The position numbers were made by a program, and so were the translations under genes. Under the pieces are notes generated by a model. That model saw only the letters and a list, made by a program, of their open reading frames with translations. It was not told the origin of the DNA and did not search any database. DNA of 64,000 bases. Source: Uranotaenia lowii (Eukaryota > Arthropoda > Insecta > Diptera > Culicidae). Below, in pieces: positions 1 to 11,579 of this stretch (within the stretch, counting starts at the first letter, position 1; each line of letters begins with the position of its first letter). Location of the stretch: NCBI RefSeq assembly GCF_029784155.1, contig NC_073692.1, positions 272,615,827 to 272,679,826 on the forward strand. Direction: 5' to 3'.

Positions 1-17
1 TCAAATTAGATACATAA

Positions 18-930
18 GGTTAATAGGAGTACAGGTTAGGAGAATGTGGTAGATGGAATACGAAGAATAATAAAAAGACAATGTCCGATCATAAAAAAAG
101 TTCTAATGAATTGAGTTATAAAAAATATATGTATATAAATGTTGAATCAAAGGATTTAGTAGTTAATCTTTTATAATACAAAACCGATTAGAGATTTATA
201 AGTATGCATTTCTATTTTGATTAAAGCGTGCATTATCATCAAGGGAGTATGGTAGTTCACATTCGGTGGTTTCTCAAAGCCCAGAAAAAAGGTAGGATTT
301 ATATTAAATCTTACAAATAATGGTATGCATGACTTTTTACAGACATATAGTTATAATAAGGTAGATATAAAATAAACAACATTCACCTTGAATACGGCAT
401 CAATAAAAAAGTAATTATAAATTCAAAAAAAGAATGACACCAAATTGAGGAAACTTTTTGAAAAATGCAAAATTTAATGAATATTCCAAACAGTAAAAGC
501 AAGTGAAACCGTTTTATAAAGTTATTTTTAATTAATGAACCCATTAGAAATAACAAGTTATATTTGGAGTTTTTTTTTTTTAATTAATTTTCAAGGTCAT
601 TTTTCTAATTTTCATTTCATACAAATAAGAAACGCAACTCCAAATGGTTGATAAGAGTAAAGGTAAAGGCGAATGTAGTAGATAGAGCATGGAATGAGAA
701 GAAAAACAAAAAAATATATCCGATTCTGAAATAAGATATGAAGAATTGAGCAAATAGTAAAAAGAAAAAAATAATAATGGATGTTGAATAATATGATTTT
801 TGTTTATTATACAAAACTGATTAAAGATTTATGATCATGAATTTCTATTTTGAGTTAAGCGTGCATCATTAACAAGGACATACGGTAGTATGAGTGAATG
901 GGACATTCAGTGGCTTCTCAAAGTCTAAAC
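18..930. repeat. Diverged direct duplication, two ~280-bp copies
   Basis: About 18-285 and 640-930 are diverged copies of one sequence in the same orientation. Shared landmarks in order are a 'taaaggt/gaatgtagtagat' block, 'atccgat', 'agaattgag', 'ttataatacaaaaccgatta', 'tgatca/tgcatttctattttga', 'aagcgtgcat' and a final 'cattc(g/a)gtgg(t/c)ttctcaaag'. I see no coding frame. The remaining 300-640 and 930-1000 sequence is AT-rich and unassigned. Either an old local duplication or two copies of a short interspersed repeat. Confidence 0.6.
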
Positions 931-999
931 ATGAACAAGATCGTCATTCTATAAACGAATTTTGGTAAGCATAGTCACGCAGAACGAAGAAAGAAAAAA

Positions 1000-2560
1000 C
1001 AAGTCACTACAGTACACAGCAACGATACGATGCTCCTGTGTACGTGTCAGTGTTGAAATATATCAGTAGTACCCATTGAAAACGAAACAAACAAAAATTC
1101 GGTAAAAAAAAATTCACACGACTACTACTTTTTTCTTTTCTCAATACATCTATTTTCATTTGACAGAAGTTTATTGTCTTGTTAGTTTTTTCTATTTGCT
1201 TCATTGATTTCATTTTCAATGAACGTGCACCGAAAGAGTTTACCTTTCGCTTTCGTATCGGCCTTTCTCTTTCTGAATGTTCATCTAAACTTTTCTCAGT
1301 TCATCCAAGAGGTCAGTGAAAATTTCAAATCAGGATTTCAGTCTGTCACAAACTTCTTTGAAATTTTCAGTACGTTTGATGGACAGTCAAAAAAAGGGAC
1401 TGCAAAGTCAAATTTAATTTAAATATTTCGTTTTCATATAAGAAGAAAGTCAATCGGGGAAGCCAGTCAGCTCAGCAAAAAGCCAAAACAGCGAACTGAT
1501 CCTATTTAATTATAGTTCAGGTAAGTTAATGTACTATTTTTATTATGATTGACTGACAATCTTCAATAAATGAACTATTTTAGAGCCATTATGAGGACTT
1601 TGGAAGAGGCACTGATTATGGCTGTAGTGCAGCAACAACAACCGAATGAAAAAAAAAAATTTAGATTTGTGAGAGCAGTTAAAACCAGTAGCTGTGAGAG
1701 CGATGCTGAAGATTATTTGAAATTATATGTGCAAACCATAATTGTCTGCGTGTTTTGTTGATTGCTAATAGCGCTACCAATGTGCAGCTAATTGCAGGCT
1801 GTCGATTCAGATTTAGCCGCCATCGTTTAATCAGAGCAATGTTCTAGTTAAGAGTAAAAATGTTTTATCTAGAATCATATTTTAATCATAATATTTCTCA
1901 CTACATACATGAAGAGAATCATAAAATCCAAATCATTCAAGACCACAATAATTTACATATGAAATTTGGTTCCCAGATTTTTTCCAAATCCTGGCCGGGC
2001 AAATCCGGGCTATCCAAAAACCTGCAAAATTCAAGAATCTTTCCTTTGAAACCAAGAAAAAAACACTTGTAAATTTATTTTCCCCAAACAAATCAATAGA
2101 TTTTAAATTGTATCTGCTACCCGTTTTCCAAAAATTCGTAAACGTTTATTTTGAAAAAAAAATAAAAATAAAAAAAACTTCGGTTTTGAGTTTTCTATTG
2201 ATTTGTTTTTTTTTTTCATTTTCAAATACATTCCGGCCAAATCTGTGCTTTTTTCAACAAAATTTGGGTATCCGGGCCAGCCGGATTTTTTGAATATTTT
2301 ATATTCGGATAAAACCAGGTGTTCTGGCAAGTTTATTAAATAGTGTGTTACAGATCTTCAACCGGTTATCAAGTTGCTTCTCATCGCATAATTGTTCAAC
2401 CAATTTGCCGTTGTATACCCTTATCTCTATCAAAAGATTTTACTGGTGTTACTCGTACAGCTTAAAAACTCCAATAGTCATTTCAAACTTAACAACATCC
2501 CTGATCTGTAATATACGAACTAAGATTAAAAATCCTGGATGTTTAGGAAAATGTGTGGAT
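1000..2560. other. AT-rich sequence with no supported gene
   Basis: Short open frames occur (for example 1204-1422 and 1570-1761 on the plus strand) but none has a recognisable domain or a convincing splice context. I see no terminal repeats or RNA gene. 1980-2290 includes clusters of 'tccgggc' and 'ggccgg' that may be the worn ends of a MITE. Confidence 0.4.
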
Positions 2561-3339
2561 TAGAGTGCCCCAAATGACCCGACTTTTGAAAAAGTTATGC
2601 GCTGCAGGCTAAAATTGATCCTAGGCCTAGTACTAGATCCCATGCCAAATTTGGGCCAGATCGGATCACGGGAAGGGGTCGCTCAACGAGCCTCAAGTTT
2701 GTATGGGATTTTGAGACATTTTGTTCGGGAGAAACATGAAAAACCAGTTTTTCATCAATAACTTTGGTTCCCGTCGGCCGATTTCTTTCAAAAACGGGTT
2801 TTCTTAAAGCCTAAATTATGAAAAACATTTCATCCGAAGACTGCATATCGATAAGAGTTAAGACAAAAAAGTTATTGGACTTCCAAAATGGGCTAACTTT
2901 TTTTACGGTGGTATTCATCACTGCTAATGAGGCGTCAATAAGTTCGACCGCCCTGACTCATTTACAGTGATGAAATACCATCCTTAAAAAAGTTAGCCCA
3001 TTTTGGAAGCCTAATAACTTTTTTGTCTTAACTCTTATCGATATGCAGTCTTCGGATGAAATGTTTTTCATAATTTAGGCTTTAATAAAACCCGTTTTTG
3101 AAAGAAATCGGCCGACGGGAACCAAAGTTATTGATGAAAAACTGGTTTTTCATGTTTCTCCCGAACAAAATGTCTCAAAATCCCATACAAACTTGAGGCT
3201 CGTTGAGCGACCCCTTCCCGTGATCCGATCTGGCCCAAATTTGGCATGGGATCTAGTACTAGGCCTAGGATCAATTTTAGCCTGCAGCGTATAACATTTC
3301 ACAGGTTTTGAATTTCCCATACAAATTTGGGGCAGTCTA
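2561..3339. mobile_element. hAT-like foldback element, perfect 8-bp TSD
   Basis: A non-autonomous palindromic element. The termini are TAGAGTGCCCC on the left and GGGGCAGTCTA on the right, and the insertion is flanked by a perfect 8-bp target duplication GTGTGGAT at 2553-2560 and 3340-3347. The two arms (about 2600-2925 and 2970-3300) are near-perfect reverse complements around a ~45-bp centre, so the transcript would form a very long hairpin. An 8-bp duplication and TA(G/A)-type ends fit the hAT superfamily. The arms share recognisable blocks with the larger foldback at 30172-31987, so the two belong to related families. No transposase is present. Confidence 0.85.
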
Positions 3340-3347
3340 GTGTGGAT

Positions 3348-3870
3348 TGAACCGTATTACTGTCACGCAGGGGTTGACAAAAAACAATTTTATTTTGATT
3401 GGTTGCAGCGCTATGAGAAACTTTTTGCATTATGTGAACAATATCAGCAGGCTGATATTTCTAGGAATGATTTTTATTTTCTTTCATTTTCACTTCGGTC
3501 ACCATGAAAACGATTATCTCAAATGTTGATTTTCAGTGAAAACAGTATACGAATGAGTGTGGAGAAAACTGAAAAAAGAAATTTCGAATTTGAATGGAGT
3601 ATGAATTTCATGAACGCACCTCTAGTTTGTTTATCATTAACCGCGAAAAAAAAACTGGGTGACTGAGGTGTTATTTCAAAATTCGGCGTTGTCAGGTAAA
3701 CGAAAACGAAATTTTTCAAGACTGGTACGTGTTGACAGCTCAACGCTACAGATCAACACTTGCCCACGGTAGATTCATAGAAGAATGGTATTTCTTAAAA
3801 TACAGTTGTTTCACAAGATTCATGCATCTGGAAAAAATAGGCTCTAAAAATAGGGTTGGAAATAAGTATA
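3348..3870. other. Unassigned AT-rich sequence
   Basis: The segment between two inverted-repeat elements has only short, low-complexity open frames in both directions. No domain, promoter or RNA gene is supported. Confidence 0.35.
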
Positions 3871-5663
3871 AAGACAAAGCACAGATAAACAGACATGACA
3901 CTCTGGACAAATTTTCATCGATTCTTCGCAAAGCTTTGAAAGAGCTAGGCAATGTCGCCACCAGATGGCAATGCATGAAATATAAAAGAAATCAAGGTAG
4001 CCACTTTTATAACTAATCATCTCCATGGTGTTAACTTCGATCAAAATATTATAATAAACAAACATCCGTAGACTGCGAAAACGTTCGTTTAAAGACGAAG
4101 TTTCGATTAACGCATTCGGTTACGGTTCCGGTTAGGACTTCCTGTTCATTGGCGCTGTCATCAAGTGTACAAAGTGGAAGACAAAATTGAACTGTCTTTT
4201 TATAATATTTGGACTCAAGAAACGGAATTTGTTGCTACAGCGATTACCGTTTCTTGGAGATAAGGCTGAAGCACGCTGCAGTTTCTGTACTTTCTGAGCC
4301 TGTGAGGAACGACGGAATACCCAAAAATCAATAATGAAGGAATTAATTTGAATTATTGCCGGAGACGCCCATCGAGTGTGTGGAGAACAGAGTTACTCGG
4401 TCTCCCGAATCACGTCTTTTAAGATATGAAAAAGTGAATGTGGCGTATCTCGAGCCATATTTATATTTATTAAGCAGGGAAATTTATTGTAGTTGTGATC
4501 GAAAAAAAAATGAATAAAAATATATACTTTTTGTGGCCCGTATGCTTATTTGTGTGATCAGCCAAAGTTTCGACATTTAACAAATAGCTCTGATTCCATA
4601 ACAATGGAATTTAGATTATAATTTTCATAAAGTTAACAAGCTTCTCTACATTCTTCTCTTAAGTTCTAGCAAGCTTCTCTACGTAGAGGAACAAATGACT
4701 TAACAAATATTTAGAACAATATTCCGTCACAAAAAAAAAACAAGAAGAGAATTCAAAACGAAGTGAAATGAATGTCTTAAATAAACTGTTATTCTTTTAA
4801 ACGAGCTTTCGAATATTGTTCTGCATAACAGGAAAAAAACAGGATTTTCAGGGCGCCGTGGGGATGTCAACAAAAACTAAGTTTAATTAGCGAGACTTAG
4901 AACTTACAATTTATAGGACGAAAACAAGTCATATTTATTCCACCGAATGATCTACAGATTATTATCCAATCATTGCTGCTATATTTAAGTCCTGGAAACC
5001 ATCCTACGAATAAACTAGTTTCTTCTTCCGCTTTTCCTCTCCTTGAACGATGTTTCGTTTTTTTTTTCTTGCGCCCCAGGAGCATCATTCAGTTCGAATT
5101 TTTTGAATAACCTTGAAATGGGAAGTTTATCTTAAAAATTAATGGCAATTGATGGCACCGAGATGAACTTTGGAATTTTGAGCACCGTAAACACCTTACG
5201 CTTACATCCGATGTGAAAATTTTTATAACCATCTCTCTGCTTGTGATTTAGCAGAAAGTACAGAAACTGCAGCGTGCTTCAGCCTTATCTCCAAGAAGCG
5301 GTAATCGCTGTATCAACAAATTCCGTTTCTTGAGTCCTAATATTATAAAAAGACAGTTCAATTTTGTCTTCCACTTTGTACACTTGATGACAGCGCCAAT
5401 GAACAGGAAGTCCTAACCGGAACCGAAACCGAATGCGTTAATCGAAACTTACTCTTTAAACGAACGTTACCGCAGTCTACGGGTGTTTGTTTATTATAAT
5501 ATTTTGATCGAAGTTAAAACCATGGAGATGATTAGTCATAAAAGAGGCTACCTTGATTTCTTTTATATTTCATGCATTGCCATCTGGTGTCGACATTGCC
5601 TAGCTCTTTCAAAGCTTTGCGAAGAATGAAAAAAGAGTGTCCCGTCGGTTTGTCTGTGGACAA
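3871..5663. repeat. Long terminal inverted repeat element (~400-bp arms)
   Basis: About 3871-4300 is repeated in inverted orientation at about 5250-5663. Landmarks are 'aaagctttgaaagagctagg' (about 3931) against its reverse complement near 5600, the start codon-like 'ccatggtg' block near 4022/5521, and 'gaagcacgctgcagtttctg' at 4269 against its reverse complement near 5270. The ~950-bp core is AT-rich with no transposase-like frame. It is either a foldback transposon or a MITE pair. I could not identify a clean target duplication, so the outer limits are approximate. Confidence 0.7.
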
Positions 5664-6645
5664 AGGTTTTTTTTATTAGAAAAACACGTTTTTATTAATC
5701 TTATTTCCAAAAACAAAGGACTTTAATAATGTGTAGCATCGCCTTTCTTGGCAATGACTTCTTGCAATCGTCGTGGCATAGAAGTTATGAAGCTTTTCAA
5801 AACGTTCGGATCCAGATCAGACCATTCATCCAGAATCGCCATTTTAATTTGTCCAGCCGTTTCATAACTTCGTCTGTGCTTGAAAATGTTACGGAAGAGA
5901 AGCCCCCAAACGTTTTCGATCGGATTTAGATCCGGGTTGCAGGCTGGTCACTCCAAAAGAAGGATGTTATGAAGTTCCAAGAACTCTTTCGTAGCTCTTG
6001 ACTCATGGCAGGCAGCATTTTCTTGCTGGAAAACTATGTTTTCGCCCATCAAATTTTCCGAAAATGGATCATGAATTTCTTCTAATAGCTGGCAACCCGC
6101 ATACTAAAAAACCGTATCTTAAACAGTCTCTACGATACATCTACGGTTTCAGAAATAGTGATTGTATCTGAAAACGTAGCTGTTCTTCCAAACGTTAATT
6201 CGCTAACGATAACAACGAAATATGAACGTTCATGTGAAAACGTGCGATGGTATCTGAAAAGGTGATATAACGATATGAACGATTTCCTTCAATTTCTCTT
6301 TAATCGTAAAACTGAACTCGAACCGTTTAACAACAAAGGACTGAAGCAACTGTCAAATCACATACAAACGGACCGTACCGACTTTTTGGAACCACAACGT
6401 CAGTTTCCCTTTGATTTCAATGGCATTTTGGTACCAAAACGTCAGTGCGGTACTGAAATGTCAGTTCGGAAACTTCCTTCTCTTTCAGCCCCTTGTTTAA
6501 CAAACCATTCATCCCTTCTGTCAAACTTGTCATAGTCGCACGTCAAAATCAACGGAACACCCGGCTAGAGATGCCAGTTGGTTTTGTGCAAAATTAGTAC
6601 ACAATAATGAAAATAATTTATTTTTTTTTACTATCGGTCGGAACA

Positions 6646-7612
6646 TCGCGAAGGAGGGGGTGGGGGGAGGTGAGGAGAACAAATAAATTGAAATAAATTG
6701 CACGAAAGCTTGTATGCAGAAAAATGGTTCTATATCATCGCACAAAACCTATAAATCAAGTAATTTTTAATCGAAAAATTCAATAAAATCAAGAAAAAAA
6801 TAAAAAAAAGGGTGAAATAACTTCCATTTTCCAAAATTTGTTTTTGGGTCTTGTAATCTTTTTGATATTAGAATATTTTGTCAAAATTTACATAAAATAC
6901 TTCTTTGTTACTTTGATTTATCGGCCTAGCGGTGAAAAGTGATGTCCTTTTTAGTAGGGACATCTAAAGATTATGAAATTTTTTATATAGATGGATAGAA
7001 GGTTAGAAGAAATGAAAGATGGTGAAAATGAGCGGGTAGAATTTGTCTAGAAGCATTACCATCACATACCAAATTTTTGTTCCTCACGAGCCTACTACTA
7101 TGAAGTGGTAGATACAGATAGAGTTGCATCTACCACCACACATTAGTAGGCTTAGCGTGGTCCGCCCCACAAGCGAGAACTTGTAGTTCGTCCGCACTAC
7201 AAGTTCTCGCTTGTGGGGCGGACCACGCTAAGCCTACTAATGTGTGGTGGTAGATGAAACTCTATCTGTATCTACCACTTCATAGTAGTAGGCTCGTGAG
7301 GAACAAAAATTTGGTATGTGATGGTAATGCTTCTAGACAAATTCTACCCGCTCATTTTCACCATCTTTCATTTCTTCTAACCTTCTATCCATCTATATAA
7401 AAAATTTCATAATCTTTAGATGTCCCTACTAAAAAGGACATCACTTTTCACCGCTAGGCCGATAAATCAAAGTAACAAACAAAAATTACGGTGGTTAATC
7501 TCTTCATAAAACATAAAATACTTCAAATTTTATTTATCCCCCCCTTCGGGTTTTTTGGAAATTTCGAAGGAGGGGTGACAAAAGAAGAAATTGATATTTG
7601 TTCCAGCCTCAT
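6646..7612. mobile_element. Harbinger-like MITE copy, interrupted by a hairpin
   Basis: One of three related copies in the window (others 40986-41367 and 25344-25736). It has the family signature 'GGAACATCGC(A/G)AAGG', 'AAATTGCA(T/C)GAAAGCTTG', 'TGCACAAAACCTATAAAT' and the right end GATATTTGTTCCAGCC. The left terminus is worn away; the family left end GGCCGGAACAAAT is not visible here. The copy is opened at 6903 by a hairpin element that duplicated 14 bp of it. Confidence 0.7.
6904..7510. mobile_element. Near-perfect hairpin element with 14-bp TSD
   Basis: The arms 6904-7187 and 7197-7480 are almost exact reverse complements around an ~9-base loop; I found about one small mismatch cluster (near 7105/7253). 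A ~30-bp unpaired tail (7481-7510) follows the right arm. The insert sits in a MITE, and ACATAAAATACTTC is present on both sides (6890-6903 and 7511-7524). Arm identity implies a recent origin or gene conversion between arms. No protein is encoded. The 14-bp duplication is longer than usual for cut-and-paste elements. Confidence 0.8.
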
Positions 7613-8448
7613 TATACTAAATGAAGTTCAGCTCTTGGTTTAGAGGTCGATAACATAGTGCACGCAATGCTATGCGAACCAGCCGATGCGAATTAATGCG
7701 GTGAACCACATTTGAAGGAAATGTATGTGAATCACTTTTTTTCCTTAGCGGCCAACCACACTCCCCCGCACCAAAAAGCTCGATTTGAGTCCCTAGGTAA
7801 TGGACGCTAACTGTTTTCAGCATGTCTGGCAGCAAAACAAGAAAAAAAATTAATTTGTACTTGAAAACGCGAGCAAAGTTTCACTTAAACCTGATATTAA
7901 ATGCGACGAAGGAAATGCCAATTTGTTCCGTAGCTTCAGATCGCATTGATAGCGTTCGCCAATTCACTATGTCATCGGCCTTGCAAGATGTTTTTAACAA
8001 TGCTGATTATGCAAGATGATTATGAAAATTTCCTTACGAATTCATGGACTCAACTACAATTTTAGTTCATTTGTCATTGAAAATATTGCATATTTTAAAG
8101 AAACAACCAACAATTACAAATTTGGTGTTATGCATGCATGCAAAAAGACGACTTAGAAACATCAAAGCTATAAATCTTTTTTTTACTTTCACATATTTCA
8201 CATATCCGTACAATTTTTAAAAATCGGTCTGATCGGCACCACTGCCCACAACTGCAAAAGATAAACAAAAACACAACAACAATTTTTCGCCCCTCCGAAA
8301 TCGGGATTCTCTGTTTTATTTCGTTCTGCGGAAGCTACCGGAAATAATTACCGTAAGTATAGAAACATAATAAATTCTAAATATACTAAAAAGATTAATG
8401 ATCATAAATTAATTTCAGCTTCCTCGCTCATTCATCACCCGGGTGACG

Positions 8449-8574
8449 ATGGCTTCCCAGAATTCCGTAGCGCTGGAGCTACGAGAATCTATATGCTATG
8501 CCCATGGCCGGGTAGGATCTTCCTGCAAGAATCATCAACCTGGGATATCTATCGATTTTAATTTCTCACCGCAT
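8449..8574 (+). CDS. Possible first coding exon of a small unrecognised spliced gene
   Basis: A 3' splice site (TAATTTCAG, exon from 8419) precedes an ATG at 8449 in a GACGATGG context. It opens 42 codons, MASQNSVALELRESICYAHG and on, ending exactly at a strong donor CAT|GTAAGT (8575) in phase 0. Upstream, CC|GTAAGTATAG at 8353 makes a matching 5' exon (about 8270-8352) with a 66-bp intron 8353-8418. Higher GC and three good splice sites stand out from the flanks. It lies inside the insert in the Tc1 relic, so it may be the 5' end of an element's own gene or a captured host gene. I found no matching downstream exon in the window and recognise no domain. Confidence 0.3.
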
Positions 8575-9718
8575 GTAAGTTAATTAAGCTCAATAAAGAT
8601 AATGTAAAAAAATTGAATTGATATCAAACATCCGAAAATTTCCAAAATATTCTTTTCTATGTGTGTGTGAGACCACCATTGACGTATACGGTTCTGGATA
8701 ACGTTGGAAAAACGTTATTTTGAATCGTTTGATTACTTTTAATGTTACTGTTTAGATAAAATATTACTCTTCGAAAAACTGTAATATTAACAGTTTGGTT
8801 GTCTGACTACGTTTTTCAAGAGCGTTTTCTGGACGTTATTTAAACTGTTTCTAGTTACAGTTCCTCCATATAGAGGTTTTAATAGTTTTAAACAGTAACA
8901 TAACTTAACGCCATATTCAACAGACCGTCGTTTTGGAATTCAAGTTAAGTGCAATGTTTTTTATGGTTTCAGATACCATTTTCTAAACGTTTTTTTACAC
9001 TATTTCTAAACGTTTGATAACTACTATAGGAACCGTCATGTTACAATATTTTCGTATTCGGGAACACATCTGTGAGTCCATCCAGGTAGAGATGAAACAA
9101 ACAGGTGTCTTTCCAGCCATGGTTATGCCGGCCCAGGTCATGACAGTTCCTCCACCAAAATTTTGTATTTCTCTCGTCAACCTCTTCTGCCTCTTGTCGT
9201 ACCAGCGGCTGCTAAAGCCATCTTGCCCGTCTAGGTTGAACTCTTCTCGTCACTAAAAACCACGTTTGGTCCCAAAATTGGTACTTTTTGGCGAAAGCAA
9301 AACGGGCTTTTTCGTGACGAGGAAGAAGTCTTGGTACAGGCGTTGTTTTGGTGAAGGAAACATTAGAATCGTCTTTGAGAACTCGCCGAATCCGACGCCC
9401 AGATACTGTAAGCTTTATCTCCGCCTTGATTTCCTCAGAAAACAACTTTTGGTGGACCGCTAGTAGTTTCATTACCCTCTTACACCTCGGCATCAGGGAA
9501 GATGGACGTCCACATCGCTTCCTTGTGGCATATTTTTTGCCTAGCCGCAGATAGTTATGCACCACATCCTTACTCCTACCAATCCTGATGCCGATTTCAC
9601 GCAAGGTTAGCCCTTGTTCTCGAAGAGTATCTACTCTTCCCTTGCCATAATCGCTCAAAGGGCTAATTTTTGGCATTTTTCCTATAAATATCAAATAATA
9701 TGTGAAAACCTTCACCAA

Positions 9719-10397
9719 ATGATGTTTTCTTTTTTTGTCACCATCAATTCACTTCGTATTGAGCAAAACTTTTCACTTTCTGCACAAAAAATTTCCCCCG
9801 TGAGAGAAATTAAACAGAAGCAAACAGCTGTCTTTATACTTATTTCCAGGCGCAAAACGGAAATATTCATACTCTGATACGCACACATGATTCTAACCCA
9901 CTCTGACACACAGATAATATTCTACTCACCACTACATTTACATTCACTAACAGTTGGTTGCAGTTGTTTACACTGTAAACGTTAAAGCAGTAAAAACTAT
10001 GTTGTCTTCATACTTATTTCCAGCAGTGTATTTTCTCTCCTCGGGAGCAAGGCCACTATTTTCAAAATTCTACGCGAAAAACGACAAAAAAGAAAACGCC
10101 TGCTTCATTTAGATATAAACCTTGTTGAACACTACACGCTCTTTGAAATGTGAGTTATTTTGAGGTGTATTTACAATTATCGGAACAATCAATAAGAAAA
10201 ATGAATAAATGCTGGGGTATTAGACTGAATCAGTTTGGCACATTTCCGAATTTCTCAAACCCTGAGGTCTAAAAAGTTCTCTCATGCACAAATTTCAAAC
10301 AAAAATGGTAAAATGTCCGTTGTTATATTTCATCATCATTCTCAAGTTTTTGAGTATTACAACTATAAAACTAGGGTCGCGCGTTTCTGAATTCTAC
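9719..10397. other. Unassigned sequence upstream of the Tc1 frame and downstream of gene A
   Basis: This should contain the 5' flank and terminal repeat of the Tc1 relic. 'cttatttccag' occurs at about 9839 and again at about 10012 in similar contexts, but I cannot assign a convincing terminal inverted repeat. No gene is supported. Confidence 0.35.
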
Positions 10398-10403
10398 TTT
10401 ATT
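10398..10403 (-). terminator. Poly(A) signal AATAAA of gene A
   Basis: AATAAA on the minus strand, about 60 nt beyond the gene A stop codon, at a usual distance for a short insect 3' UTR. Confidence 0.6.
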
Positions 10404-10461
10404 CGAGAGCTTTATGAAGCCACCGATATCGATAGCTCTGAGTCAACTTTTGAAGAATAAC

Positions 10462-11044
10462 CTATGCGCGAGTATTTGGAAAGCACACAGCATCTACATA
10501 GAACAAACATTGTCCCGTCATGAAGTTGAAGAGATGTAGAAATGGACACTGCTGCAAACGATCGATTCCATCTCGGCAGTAGTAGTAAAGGGAACAATCC
10601 GAACCGTGTATCCGGTAGGCAGCGCCATGTTCGGGGCAATCTTCGTCTGGAAACACAATCGGCAGGAAACCGGATTCCGGAGGCGGTGGAATCGGCGTTG
10701 TCGTCGGCCTCTGAGTCGTAGTAGTGGTGGTAGTTGTTGTTGTTCCTGGAGCTGCTGTTGTCGTATCGTCTGGACATTGGTAGTCGGGATCGCATAAACC
10801 GGCATCCGGATTGAAAAATTCACCATCGTCACAGGTCAAAAGCTGACCAAATCCATCCGAACAGAAGTAAAATTCATTGCAGTTTTCAGCCGCTACGATG
10901 GCAGTTCCCGTTTCAGGACATGGCGAACAGATGGATAAATCGATTAAAACAATAACCAAAAAACCTACAGAGAAATAAGATAATCCTTCATTTAAATTGA
11001 TAATGATTAATAAATTACTACTTACTTGTTAATTTTAGCATCAT
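10462..11044 (-). CDS. Peritrophin-type chitin-binding protein A, 2 CBM14 domains
   Basis: Secreted chitin-binding protein, likely part of the peritrophic matrix or cuticle. Model: exon 1 11026-11044 (ATG at 11044), intron 10965-11025 (61 bp, donor GTAAGT, acceptor CTGTAG, phase 1), exon 2 10462-10964; 173 aa. The splice joins MMLKLTS to FLVIVLIDLSICS, giving a signal peptide that neither exon has alone, which is why I chose this start. CBM14 domain 1 covers about residues 21-64 with the six-Cys spacing and an aromatic FYFC core. A Thr-rich linker of ten consecutive Thr (about residues 75-95, likely O-glycosylated) ends in PPPP. CBM14 domain 2 covers about 113-167 (CPEHGAAYRIHGSDCSLYYY). Short for a peritrophin but complete. 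Seen: frames, splice sites, cysteines. Known: CBM14 binds chitin. Inferred: tissue role. Confidence 0.85.
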
Positions 11045-11114
11045 TTTGCCACTCAACGTTGAAGTCGGCTTTGCTTGCTTTGCAATTCTTGTGCTACTGC
11101 TATATGAACATAAG

Positions 11115-11122
11115 CTTTTATA
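11115..11122 (-). promoter_or_regulatory. TATA box of gene A
   Basis: TATAAAAG on the minus strand about 70 nt upstream of the gene A start codon, leaving a 5' UTR of about 40-45 nt. Confidence 0.6.
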
Positions 11123-11575
11123 ACGAACCTCATGGCATTTTTAAGGGAACGTCTTGAAACCCATGATTGATTTGATCGATACGAAGAATTCGCAAAATTA
11201 GATGGAGAAAATAGCGAACTCATGATTAAGCTAGGACGCAATTTAGCTATTTATAGATAATAATAACAAAAGCCCATTCCGTACTAGCCCTGGATATTGA
11301 TGGATATTGCGAACTGATTTGCAATGAGTCAAGGCTATCGATGTCACTTGGTAGAATTCAGTGATATCACTCATATCGTTTTTTTTGCTGACGAACGACC
11401 TTCATAGATGTTAGCTAAGGCGGAATCTTGAAATTGTATAGAGATTGAATTGCCAATGAATTTGGATTTATAATAGAAACAGATTGAATTATTTGTTTAA
11501 GTGAGTGCAGACCAAGTGACATAGTTATCAAGTGTTCTGTTGTTCATTTGTCTTTTTTTAGATAGGCTCGAAGGT
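11123..11575. other. Gene A upstream region
   Basis: Non-coding. It probably contains gene A regulatory sequence. 'gatattgatggatattg' at about 11290 is a short direct repeat. Nothing else is supported. Confidence 0.3.
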
Positions 11576-11579
11576 TTAA

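Larger units (their letters stand above)
6098..9030. mobile_element. Composite insert inside the Tc1 relic
   Basis: This block separates the two halves of the Tc1-like transposase, so it arrived later. AACC is found on both sides (6094-6097 and 9031-9034) and may be a 4-bp target duplication. The ends have only weak inverted similarity (ATACTAAAAAAC against ATAGTAGTTATCAAAC). Subterminal copies of 'GTATCTGAAA' appear near 6165 and 6250 and inverted near 8970, with many 'AACGTTT/AAACGTT' words. It holds a Harbinger-like MITE, a hairpin element and a short spliced-gene start at 8270-8574. The superfamily is not recognised. Confidence 0.6.
5720..9718 (-). pseudogene. Tc1-like transposase, frameshifted and split by a 2.9-kb insert
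   Basis: Minus-strand remains of a Tc1-type DDE transposase. The N-terminal part (9718-9212) has a helix-turn-helix segment (GLTLREIGIRIGRSKDVVHNY) and a GRPSS linker, then the RRIRRVLK region. A one-base loss near 9250 breaks the frame at the expected SDEKRFNLDG motif, which carries the first catalytic Asp. The next frame (9180-about 9035) resumes with NFGGGTVMTWAGI and MDSQM. The C-terminal part is on the far side of an insert, at about 6093-5720: LLEEIHDPF, then FQQENAACH (second acidic position changed from the usual FQQDNA), NPDLNPIENVWG with the third acidic residue kept, SMPRRLQEVI and a stop after GDATHY. The stop lies near 5728. The element cannot encode a working enzyme. Order and orientation of the two halves show they were once one gene. 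Confidence 0.85.

Noticed and set aside
8228..8250. GGCACCACTG as the right end of a hAT element
   Set aside because: No matching left end or 8-bp duplication was found nearby, so I do not call an element.
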